The notes beneath the pieces were generated by a model that saw only the letters and a program-made list of their open reading frames with translations, was not told the origin of the DNA and made no database searches. Positions 36,092 through 44,800 of a stretch of DNA of 64,000 bases are shown piece by piece. Position 1 is the stretch's first letter, and each line of letters starts with the position of its first letter. The DNA is taken from the NCBI GenBank assembly GCA_038134525.1, contig JAYPVI010000007.1, forward strand, positions 1-64,000, written 5' to 3'. Position numbers and translations under genes: made by a program. The DNA comes from GCA-002727735 sp038134525. GTDB taxonomy: Bacteria > Bacteroidota > Bacteroidia > Flavobacteriales_D > Parvicellaceae.

Positions 36092-37897
36092 CTAATAACC
36101 TAGTTTCTTTTTAGTGCCATTTACCCAAATATCAAAAGCTTGGTCATCAAGGTACTCTTGTCTAAAAGTGATAGCTGAATAATCATCCTTAGTAATCGAA
36201 TCAAAATCCCATGTTTTATTCTTGATGTTACTTACTAACTGCTTCAGAAGCTCCATTTCTGCTTTTTCTTCCTCTATGACCTCTAATTTTTCCTTACATG
36301 TTTTATTACCTAATTTACCGTTTAGCTTTGAAGATATTAAAACAAGATTTCCTATTGAGTTAACATAAGACTTAATATCACTTTTCTTAAGGCCCCAGTT
36401 CTTTGGATCCTGAGGTAAAAAGTGTTCAATATTTACTAAATCATCGTCCCATCCTGTGCTTCCGTCTCCTCTGAGTGATTGTTCAATTTCACCAAGAATG
36501 TATCTAACCATTCCATAGTTTTTATAAGTTATACCCCTAAATCCATCAACAAAAGCTTCTTTCGTAATATGAGTTTTCGATCCGAAACTTTTGTTCAAAT
36601 CTTCAAAAGCTTTAACCATCTCAGCTTTATTTGAGGCGTTATAAATCTTTTGTGCGGTTGTATACATTTGAATCCAATACCAATTCCCCGCAAAATTCAT
36701 AATTCCGAAATACAGGAATGTAAACATTTGAATCTTTTCTACCTGATTAATATACTTTACACCTTCTTTATTAAATTCCTTTCTTTTCCTTAAGATTGAA
36801 AGCATTAATACTAACCAAGTTTTGGCCTTCAATGATTTTAGTGCTTTAACATATTTATACATTTTGGCACCATCTTTCTTATTTAGCTCCTGTTGCCAAT
36901 CACCTTTATTATTATTAAGTAATTCAACAATAGTTCTAGAATCATTAGTTAATTCTTGCAAAAAATTTGACCATTCTTTGCTATTACTTTTAAATTTCTT
37001 TTTTATAGCAAGATATAGTTTAGAATCGCCAACATAAGAATACTTTGAAGCCCAGTAATATCTTAAGAATTCTTTGGGTGAAATATTCATTTCGACAGAT
37101 TCTAAATTATCAATGATTTCGGCCCATCTTTCCTCTGCTTTTAAATGATCTTCTGAGCTTAAATTTCTAAATATTTGATTTTTTATTAAATCTGCAACAC
37201 TTAAGTCAACTCCCTGACTATTAACAGATTCAAAAATCTCGAAAGCCATTGCGTAGTCATCTATTTCGATTGAAACAACGAACAATTTTTCCAAATTTGT
37301 AAGAATGTCATTTAAGACCTGTTTTAAATCCTTTATTTCAAAGTGAGATTTAATTTTTTCTTTGAAGTACCAGTAAGCATTAAAAATTAGCTTTTCCTCT
37401 TCAGTATCGGGCTTTGAAAGATTTATTTCTTCTTCATCGGTTCCTTTAAAATCCGAAGGATTCCTTTGAATGTTAGATTCAAAATATGTTTTAGCTGAGG
37501 CCCCAACAATTAAATAGTTTTCATACTCATCCGTTCTTTTATTTCGTTTACCTATTAACTCTTCCTGAACATCCTCGGCTTTCTTTTCTATAGCAGAATC
37601 ACCTTTACTTTTTGATTCCTCAAGTATGGCATCTCTCAAAGCAGCTGCTAATATGGTAATAGTTAAATATCTCTGTTGTCCATCAATAATTTCTTTTACA
37701 GAAGTACTGTCAGTATCTGCAACATTATAAATTACCGTTCCTATAAAAGTTGATTCTCCGTCAAGTATTAACTTCCAAAACTCCTCAAACTGTTCTTTTT
37801 TCCAGCTATAAGGTCTTTGGTACTTCGGAATTTCATAATTGGTTCTTGGTTCATAATACAATTCACCAATAGTTCTTTTATTTGGCTCAAACTTCAT
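36092..37897 (-). CDS. DUF262/DUF1524 (GmrSD-like) protein
   Basis: A 601-residue fusion. The N-terminal DUF262 has IPKYQRPYSWKKEQFEEFW (residues 23-41), FIGTVI and EIIDGQQRYLTI (DGQQR at 72-76), the ParB-like nucleotide-binding signature. The C-terminal DUF1524 HNH-type nuclease has NIEHFLPQ (His near 489) then SIGNLVLISSKLNGKLGNKTCKEK. This is the GmrS+GmrD architecture of type IV enzymes that cut modified DNA and of BrxU-like proteins. It lies between the methyltransferase (11-bp overlap) and the endonuclease (one-base gap), so the three are translated as a unit. Whether it is a nuclease, a regulator or a second barrier is unknown. Confidence 0.88.
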   Translation of the reverse strand: MKFEPNKRTIGELYYEPRTNYEIPKYQRPYSWKKEQFEEFWKLILDGESTFIGTVIYNVADTDSTSVKEIIDGQQRYLTITILAAALRDAILEESKSKGDSAIEKKAEDVQEELIGKRNKRTDEYENYLIVGASAKTYFESNIQRNPSDFKGTDEEEINLSKPDTEEEKLIFNAYWYFKEKIKSHFEIKDLKQVLNDILTNLEKLFVVSIEIDDYAMAFEIFESVNSQGVDLSVADLIKNQIFRNLSSEDHLKAEERWAEIIDNLESVEMNISPKEFLRYYWASKYSYVGDSKLYLAIKKKFKSNSKEWSNFLQELTNDSRTIVELLNNNKGDWQQELNKKDGAKMYKYVKALKSLKAKTWLVLMLSILRKRKEFNKEGVKYINQVEKIQMFTFLYFGIMNFAGNWYWIQMYTTAQKIYNASNKAEMVKAFEDLNKSFGSKTHITKEAFVDGFRGITYKNYGMVRYILGEIEQSLRGDGSTGWDDDLVNIEHFLPQDPKNWGLKKSDIKSYVNSIGNLVLISSKLNGKLGNKTCKEKLEVIEEEKAEMELLKQLVSNIKNKTWDFDSITKDDYSAITFRQEYLDDQAFDIWVNGTKKKLGY

Positions 37898-39347
37898 TAT
37901 ATACTCTTTTATTTAATTCTTTACCAATCGCTTCTACTACCCCTACAACAAGGGCATTACCCATAAAAAATGCTCTTTTGGCAGACGATAATGGAATAGT
38001 TTCTTTTTGTTCAGTCGAACTTCCAACAGCTGTATGCCCTAAAGGGAACATATTTAAAAGCTCTAACTCCTCCGGCAATAATCTACGGTATTTCCCTTCT
38101 TCTTCTATTAAATGTTTGAAACGAGAAGCCCCAGGGCCTCCTTCGCTGGTTATTATAGTTCTGGAAGGTTCGTTTATATCATCAACAAGCTTCATCGGGC
38201 CCTCTTTGTAATAAAAAGTACCCTTAGAAGATGTTCGCTGTTCAGCCTTTTTACCTTTAAGATAAATCCATTTATCTAGTTCATTTTCTAGCGTTATTAC
38301 ATCACCATCACGTTTAAGCCTTTTGTCCGACTCAAATCCAGATTGAACAATTTTATGAAGTGGATTTTTTAACTCTTTACTGGTATTTACCCAAAATTCA
38401 TTTGAAATCTTCGTGTTACTCTTTTTAACCTCTTCAATGACATCTTTAAGCACGTTTAAACTTTCACTGTATAGGGTTTTATCAAGGCTTGGAGAAACTG
38501 AAAAATCTGACATTAAAACTTTTCCATTTTTCATAATGCCAGCATTTAAAAATTTACCTTCATTATAATTGTCGGTAATTTCCAAAACGTTATTGCTTAC
38601 AACAATAGATTCTACTTTCCCTTTCTTTTCAATGGGGAAACATTCTGCAAAAACGCCCTTATCAAATAGAAATTTTTCATTAAAATCTATGGACAATTTT
38701 GAATCTTTATGGAATGCGAGGATAAAAACTCTTTTCCTTCTTTGAGGCATACCATAATCTGCTGAATTTACCACTCGCCATTCTACATCATATCCTAAAT
38801 CATTAAGTGTTGAAAGTATTATAGCAAAATCTCTTCCCCTTTGATTGGTTGGTGACTTAAGCAATCTATCAACATTTTCAAGAAGAATATAATTTGGTCT
38901 TCTAGCTTTGATTATTTTATGGATATTCCACCATAAAACCCCTTTTTTACCTTGAATACCTTTTGTATTTACCCCAGCAACTGAGTAATCTTGACAAGGA
39001 AAACCACCAACCAACAGCTGGTGATCAGGAATATTATCTCTAACCTGTTTGTCAGTGAAATCTGGAGATGCAGACTTATCAATATCGTAAGGATTATGAA
39101 TACAACCCCCGTTACCTTCAGAATCTAATACAAAGCGGTTATGATAAACTAAATTAGCCTCTTGTAAGTGTCCATCTTTTTTAGAACTTGGTTCCCATTG
39201 ATTACTCCAAACAACCTTATAATTGGATAAAAGTTTTTTCGTATAATTTGAAGAAGCAGAATTCCCTTTCCATCCCTCAAGTCCCAATCTGAATCCTCCT
39301 ACTCCAGCAAATAACTCTACAACCTTTATTGATTTTTTTTCACTCAT
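37887..39347 (-). CDS. DNA (cytosine-5-)-methyltransferase, R-M partner
   Basis: A 486-residue C5 methyltransferase. The ATG at 39347 (MSEKKSIKVVELFAGVGGFRLGLEG) is preferred to an upstream TTG. Motif I FAGVGG, motif IV GGFPCQDYSVAG (nucleophilic Cys about residue 117), motif VI ILLENVDRLL, motif VIII PQRRKRVFILA, motif IX region RTIITSEGGPGASRF/RRLLPEELELLNMFP, and motif X FFMGNALVVGVVEAIGKEL are all present. The ~130-residue target-recognition region is divergent. By pairing with a Sau3AI-like nuclease it should protect GATC as GATm5C; this is inference. First gene of the cassette. Confidence 0.95.
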   Translation of the reverse strand: MSEKKSIKVVELFAGVGGFRLGLEGWKGNSASSNYTKKLLSNYKVVWSNQWEPSSKKDGHLQEANLVYHNRFVLDSEGNGGCIHNPYDIDKSASPDFTDKQVRDNIPDHQLLVGGFPCQDYSVAGVNTKGIQGKKGVLWWNIHKIIKARRPNYILLENVDRLLKSPTNQRGRDFAIILSTLNDLGYDVEWRVVNSADYGMPQRRKRVFILAFHKDSKLSIDFNEKFLFDKGVFAECFPIEKKGKVESIVVSNNVLEITDNYNEGKFLNAGIMKNGKVLMSDFSVSPSLDKTLYSESLNVLKDVIEEVKKSNTKISNEFWVNTSKELKNPLHKIVQSGFESDKRLKRDGDVITLENELDKWIYLKGKKAEQRTSSKGTFYYKEGPMKLVDDINEPSRTIITSEGGPGASRFKHLIEEEGKYRRLLPEELELLNMFPLGHTAVGSSTEQKETIPLSSAKRAFFMGNALVVGVVEAIGKELNKRVYNEV

Positions 39348-40264
39348 CTTACTTGTCAAATATATATATCAGATTTATTTCAAACAACATAGTTTATTAA
39401 CATAATTGAATCAAATAAACGCTAGTTGACCATAATCTTTTTAAGATATGCTCATATAGCATCAAATAAAAAGTAATCAACTTTCATTTCATAAATTATT
39501 ATTATGACGGTCTTGCTGACAAATGGCAGTATATAAAGAATATGTCAACCTGTAATTATGTTGCTATCTTGTTTTTACATAGAAGAAATAAATACCTCTT
39601 TTTCTGATTTTTAGCTATAAATTAAAGTAAACGTATATATCCTGATTAAAGAAAAGCAGAAACCTCTACCGAACGACCACATCATCGTTTGAACAAAATT
39701 TAAAGAAGGTCATAATTTCAAGTGAATTTATTGTGACCGCGAAGCGGGATCTATAAATTAACACGGAGGGGTGTTTTCCATTTTATGTATATCCCGGGGG
39801 CTAGTTTATTTTAGCAATACGCTCACGAAAAAAATATATTTTTTTTGAATTGGATATAAAAATTCCCTACCCCACAATTTCAGCCTTAGATTTCTATCAA
39901 GCAGTGCAATATTTATTATACCTCTGGACAAGCTTAAAGGGATGTTACTTCATCAGGCTACCAACCTTATCTTGTCCCAACACTTGACTTTATACATTGG
40001 GCTTTTTATAACTATTGGAGAAAATTTCCTATTAACTATGGCGTTTCACAACGGTTTAATTAACGTACAACTTTACTAAGCTGATCAGAAAAGAATTAAA
40101 ATGCTTAGGGTAATTTTAACACTTTTTAACTCTGTATAAATCCAACGTCTGGCCCTATAACTAAACCTATCGGCTCCCTCTAGGGCGTTACTGTTATATC
40201 TCAAAATTACCGATATCCTACCGGGATTTAAAGAAAAAAAATCTAATATTTCGTGTTACATGAC
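39348..40264. other. ~900 bp gene-free region inside the element with local G+C-rich hairpins
   Basis: No convincing frame of more than about 50 codons is found on either strand. Parts (e.g. 39733-39800 and 40120-40240) are clearly richer in G+C (about 43-48 % in sampled 60-base blocks) than the flanks (about 23 % at 39601). Short stems are CCGCgaaGCGG (39737-39747) and AACACggagggGTGTT (39760-39775). The region contains the promoter of the methyltransferase, whose exact position I cannot place. It may hold a structured RNA, an integrase-related site or decayed sequence. Confidence 0.5.
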
Positions 40265-41443
40265 CTAACCTCGAAGATGTTTGAAATCATTAGCAATCTT
40301 TAAGTTCACAATTTGACCGTAAATCTGTGTACTTCGTATTGAATTATGTCCTAATACCTTTTGTAAGGTTTCTAGTGGAACTCCATTACTTAAAGCCACC
40401 GTTGTGGCAAAAGTATGACGACCAGAGTGATAAGATATTTGATTACGAAAACTAAGTTTATTACTTAACAGTTTTAAATATCTATTAATTGTTTGGTTAC
40501 TGTATATTGGTATGATGAAGTCATTACTGTCTGAAATATACTTTTGAATTATCTCATCTGCTTTCGGTAAAAGCGGAACTTCTTCTTTTGTTCCAGTTTT
40601 TTGTCTGTTTATGCTTATCCATTTTTCTCCATCAAAACCTTTAACAATATGTTGCTTTTTTAAGTTTTTCACTTCTATGTATGAAAAACCAGTATAACAT
40701 GCAAATAAAAAAAAGTCTCTAGTCTTATTTAAAGCTTTATTTTCACATTGAAAGTTTTCTAAAGTCTTAAGCTCTTCAGAATTAATATATTTTGGCAAAA
40801 CCTTTTTATACGAAATATTAAAAGTATTCATTGGGTTAGTTTTTAAATACTCCTGTTTAACTCCAAAATTAAGTATTGTCTTTAGTCTCTGAATATGCTT
40901 CATTGCTCCATTGTTTGTGCAATTTGTATTCTTGATCAGGTAATTCTCTAGAAGAGTGGCGAATTTTATAGACAAATATTTTAAAGGATAATCATTAGCT
41001 CCATATTGTAATTTAATGAATGAATCTAATGTTCCATAAGTGTATCTATAGTTCTTTAAGCTGCCTTCAGCCAGCAGACTGTCTTTCTCTTTTATAAAGA
41101 ATAATATTAGCTCTTTTAAGCCCTTAATATCGTTGTCTAATCCCAGGTATCTATTTTTCACTATTTGTGCGGTTACAACATTGTTTTTAGCAAGTAAAAA
41201 CTCTTGATAAATCTTTTCAATGTCCTTTTCTATTTCATTTAACCTAATATTCACATAGCAAGACCGTACTGCCTTATGCTTAACCCTTTGAAAGGCCTTA
41301 CTCCAACTTCCTTTATCTATTCTAAGTTTTGTTGAGAATTCTGCATAAGTATTTCCTACCCTAATTCTGCAGTAAATTGGTATACCTTTCTTAGACTGAC
41401 GGGCAGTTCTAAGAACAAAGGAAACTGAATAACTAGCGACCAT
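40265..41443 (-). CDS. Tyrosine recombinase/integrase (Bacteroidota CTn type)
   Basis: A 392-residue tyrosine integrase with an N-terminal arm-binding domain, a SAM-like core-binding domain (~100-200) and the catalytic domain. Catalytic residues: HSGRHTFAT (HxxR), LGHNSIRSTQIYGQI (His then Tyr nucleophile). The first conserved Arg is missing: CYTGFSYIEVKNL has Ser where others have CxTGLRxSEL. This replacement is also known in IntDOT-type integrases. It lies beside the tRNA-Pro gene it is likely to target; no xis is seen. It is the only mobility gene in the element. Confidence 0.93.
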   Translation of the reverse strand: MVASYSVSFVLRTARQSKKGIPIYCRIRVGNTYAEFSTKLRIDKGSWSKAFQRVKHKAVRSCYVNIRLNEIEKDIEKIYQEFLLAKNNVVTAQIVKNRYLGLDNDIKGLKELILFFIKEKDSLLAEGSLKNYRYTYGTLDSFIKLQYGANDYPLKYLSIKFATLLENYLIKNTNCTNNGAMKHIQRLKTILNFGVKQEYLKTNPMNTFNISYKKVLPKYINSEELKTLENFQCENKALNKTRDFFLFACYTGFSYIEVKNLKKQHIVKGFDGEKWISINRQKTGTKEEVPLLPKADEIIQKYISDSNDFIIPIYSNQTINRYLKLLSNKLSFRNQISYHSGRHTFATTVALSNGVPLETLQKVLGHNSIRSTQIYGQIVNLKIANDFKHLRG

Positions 41444-41484
41444 AATCGTATGTTTAAATTCAACAATAATTATGGAGAAATAGT

Positions 41485-41536
41485 GTTCACTGATTTGTTC
41501 ACTAAAGGAGTAAATCCCAAAGGATTTTCAGTGAAC
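41485..41536. promoter_or_regulatory. Putative integrase arm-type sites near the integrase end
   Basis: GTTCACTGATTT (41485-41496), GTTCACT (41497-41503) and inverted TTTTCAGTGAAC (41525-41536). The 12-mer also occurs at 34465 at the opposite end. Lies between the integrase start and the tRNA-Pro terminator. Confidence 0.5.
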
Positions 41537-41553
41537 AAAATAATTGTCTAGAA

Positions 41554-41584
41554 ACAAAAAAGCCCTGTACAATGTACAAGGCTT
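41554..41584 (-). terminator. Current terminator of tRNA-Pro (element-borne)
   Basis: AAGCCcTGTA pairs with TACAaGGCTT (one mismatch). On the minus strand it is followed by TTTTTTGTTTC. It lies eight bases after the tRNA 3' end and on the element side of the repeat, so it was supplied by the element. Confidence 0.7.
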
Positions 41585-41591
41585 CTCTTGT

Positions 41592-41632
41592 GTCGGGGTG
41601 GCAAGATTCGAACTTGCGACCTCCTGCTCCCA
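41592..41632 (-). repeat. attL-like direct repeat within tRNA-Pro
   Basis: It is the second copy of the 41-bp repeat, now forming the 3' half of the functional tRNA-Pro (T arm and anticodon-loop edge). Two differences from the stranded copy at 34390 compensate each other in the T stem. Confidence 0.85.
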
Positions 41633-41667
41633 AAGCAGGCGCGATAACCGGGCTACGCTACACCCCG
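41593..41667 (-). tRNA. tRNA-Pro (TGG anticodon)
   Basis: 75 bases. Acceptor CGGGGTG/CACCCCG with discriminator A, a D arm, anticodon stem CCTGC/GCAGG around TTTGGGA (anticodon TGG), and T arm GCAAG-TTCGAAT-CTTGC. No CCA is encoded. Its 3' part (41593-41632) lies in the element repeat. A possible promoter upstream on this strand has a TTCATTTG box (41681-41688) with TTTTG 19 bases further. Confidence 0.97.
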
Positions 41668-41752
41668 AACTTTTGAAGTGCAAATGAAAGCAATATAACA
41701 GTATCTTCAAAATAATTCAAAAAATAAATTTATGCTTATTCGTTCAGAAATG

Positions 41753-41760
41753 TATATTTG
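41753..41760 (+). promoter_or_regulatory. Putative -7 box (TATATTTG) of tRNA-Ser
   Basis: Exact TAnnTTTG match 13 bases before the mature tRNA-Ser 5' end. Confidence 0.5.
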
Positions 41761-41773
41761 TTCTTCTTAAAAC

Positions 41774-41860
41774 AGAGAGGTGGCCGAGTGGTTTAAGGCG
41801 CACGCCTGGAAAGCGTGTTGACGTGAGAGCGTCTCGAGGGTTCGAATCCCTTCCTCTCTG
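41774..41860 (+). tRNA. tRNA-Ser (GGA anticodon)
   Basis: 87 bases with a long variable arm (serine type). Acceptor AGAGAGG/CCTCTCT with discriminator G, TGGCCGAG D-arm start, anticodon GGA in CTGGAAA, and T arm GAGGGTTCGAATCCCTTC. No CCA encoded. It ends three bases before the stop codon of the convergent giant gene. Confidence 0.97.
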
Positions 41861-41863
41861 CAA

Positions 41864-44800
41864 TTACCTAACCAAGTTGATGTTTCCTATGTAAGCTCTG
41901 TTAGATTCATCAATTTTTTCCTCTAAAATGATTTTATAAACATAAACACCAGACTGGCACTCTTCGTTTTTCATACTCAAACCATTCCATCCAATATTAA
42001 GGTTTAACGACTCAAAAACTAAATTTCCCCAACGATCAAAAACTAACATGATGAACTTTTCGGCATCATATCCATTTATTATAGGAAGAAAAACATCGTT
42101 TACACCGTCACCATTTGGAGTAAATGCATTTGGAGTATAAATGTAGAATTTATCTCTTACTGCTATGTCATAACAAACTGTATCTACGCATCCTTCTATT
42201 TCTGTAGACACATATAGACATGTTTGTAAAGTATCTGTTTGAGTAATATTAAAGAGAATAGGATTAAATGATTCGTTAAATCTTTCTATAAATGTGCCAG
42301 AACCATTTTCAATAAGCCAATAAAAGTTAGTTACATCATTCGATGATGTATTTTGAAATGTAACGGCATTATTCACCTTAGTTGGAGTGATTGGATTATA
42401 AATAAAATCTGCAGTTGGATAATTGAAAATCTCTACCACATCATTATGAACATCAGAGCATCCAAAATCATCCGTTAATGTTAGAGACACATTGTAAGTG
42501 CCTACACTATAATAAACATGGGAAACTGTGTCAAAATTGGTTGATGATCCGCCATCACCAAATATCCATAAAGCAGCTAAAGATGTATCTGTATTCATTT
42601 GAGTTAGTAGTATTTCATGTGGAAAACAACCAACGGTTGTATCCAATATAAAATCTACTATTGGTAATGGATTAACCACAATTGTAACACTTGTAAATGC
42701 GGTAGGTGTAGAACAATCATCATTCAAGGTTAAATTATAAGTTGTAGTTTGTGAAGGATTTAGTAATTGAGATGAATTATTAGAAAGACCGTTTGTCCAA
42801 TTATAATCGTAACCTGTCCCACTTCCACCGGTTGCAAAAGCTTCAATATTAATAGTATCTCCTACACAAATGGAATCCAGATAAGTGGACAAGGAAAGGG
42901 AAAGCTCAGGATATAGTTGTACATCCAACAGTAACGTGTCGGTACTACATCCATTTCTGTCAAGAGCATAATAATTAAAAATAGATGAACTTGATGGAGT
43001 TAATTGAAAAGGATTTGATTGCAGCGTATTGTCCCAATAATAATAATATGGTGGTGGATTTGAATTTGGAGTTCCTCCTGTAATATTCATATTATATGTT
43101 AATACTGATCCTATGCAAATCACAGTGTCATTAAAAGGGATTATGTTTAATGGGGGTGGATCGTGGATTATGAATTGAAGTGAATCCTTACAGCCTAATG
43201 TATCGAACGATATCACCCAACCCGTATCAGATGGTAGATTAATAAACATCGTATCTGATTGAATTATATGGAAAGTATCTAAATCTATGATGAATGAGTT
43301 ACTATTTTGCAATGTAACATGTAGTAAACCTGTAGAATCATCATGACATAGCACATCAGTGGCTATTAGGGTGTCAATTTGAGCGGTATTGGGATCTAAA
43401 ACCGTTATTTCTAATGAATCTCTACACCCATTCGAATCAATAACCCAAATCGTGTCTGTAATGGAATATAAATTTGTTATCGTATTGTTGGTGATAAAAT
43501 TATTATTATTTCCCCATGGTATTGATCCTAAAAGGGGATTGGTTCCATATCCAGCATTAGGACGACTGCTCCAAGTGACGGTGTCTGGATTTGTCCCACC
43601 AGTGATGGTAAAAACAATTTGACCATCGTTGTATCCATAGCAAGTAGGATTCGTAACCGTTGCTTGAATATCAATCGGGTATGGAGGTAAATAAGTGCCC
43701 ATACTATTTTCAACACAACCATTAGCATCTCTCACATATAGATCATAATTTCCAGGTAAAATATTTTGGTATAAACCACTAGATTGATAAAGTCCGCCAT
43801 CAATACTGAATTCTAAACTACCTGTACCACCAAATGAAGACGATAGATCTATATTACCATCATTTGTATATGAACAAGTGGCATTGTTTATTTGGGAAAC
43901 CAATACCAGTTGAGCTGGATCTTGTAATTGGATTGGTGTTGATGTACTTGAACATTGATTTACATCGGTAACAACCACATTGTAACTTCCTGCACTTAAG
44001 TTAGAAAAAACATGATTATTTTGTGTATTGATGGAATTCCCTATATCATAATTAAATGGAGTTCCGCTTCCTGAAGCATATATAGAAATCTCCCCATTGG
44101 ATTGTTGATGACACAACGGATTAACTATGATTATACTGTCAATTACTGGTGCAGGAAAAGAAGAGATGGTTGCTATGATTACTTCGTTTGAATCTATACA
44201 CCCATTTGCATCCGTAATCACTAAAAAATAGGTTCCATCTGTTAAACCTGTGATAGGAGAAGAAGGTAATTGTGGTCCACTCCAACTTACCGTATAGGGC
44301 GATGTTCCTCCTGAAATTTGAAAGTCAACTTGACCATTGGAAGAACCGATACATTGTGGATGTATTACAGTAAGGGTAGTTTGAATGTCAGTAGGTTCAA
44401 GAAGTTGATTATTGGAACTCGAAATACAGGAACTATCATCTAGTACTGCTATATTAAAAAGGCCTGGACATTGATTGGTAAAAGAATTATTTCCAAAAAA
44501 ATTAGTACCTCCATCAATAGAATAAGAAAGGTTTCCAGACCCCCCATTAGCTATGACATCAATTTGCCCATCACAAGAATCATAGCACAAGGGAGTAACC
44601 ATATTAACAGCTGAAATAATTAACTCTTGAGGATTGTTAAATATAATGTTACCCCAAGAAGTCTGGCAACCGTTAACATCTTCAACTAAAACCGAATAGC
44701 TTCCACTACTTAGCCCACTAAATGTGTTTGTGTTTTGAAAGGTAGTGCCACCATTTATACTGTATGATAAAGGATTCGATGCACTTGTAGCAGTTATATC

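Larger units (their letters stand above)
34390..41632. mobile_element. Integrative element (~7.2 kb) in tRNA-Pro carrying a restriction-modification/DUF262 cassette
   Basis: The ends are 41-bp copies of the tRNA-Pro 3' end (34390-34430 and 41592-41632; two mismatches). The integrase gene lies next to the intact tRNA, the usual layout of tRNA-integrating islands. Cargo is a methyltransferase, a DUF262/DUF1524 protein and a Sau3AI-like endonuclease on one strand. No transposase, replication, excisionase, mobilisation or conjugation gene is recognisable, so mobility would need outside help or homologous transfer. Putative integrase arm sites (GTTCACTGATTT) occur near both ends. Confidence 0.85.

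Noticed and set aside
39348..40264. Retron, group II intron or integron attC inside the gene-free region
   Set aside because: No reverse transcriptase is near, no domain V-like hairpin was seen, and an ATCCAAC core-like site at about 40140 lacks a matching GTTRRRY partner.
34390..41632. Prophage or conjugative element
   Set aside because: No capsid, tail, replication, relaxase or conjugation gene is present; only an integrase and defence cargo.
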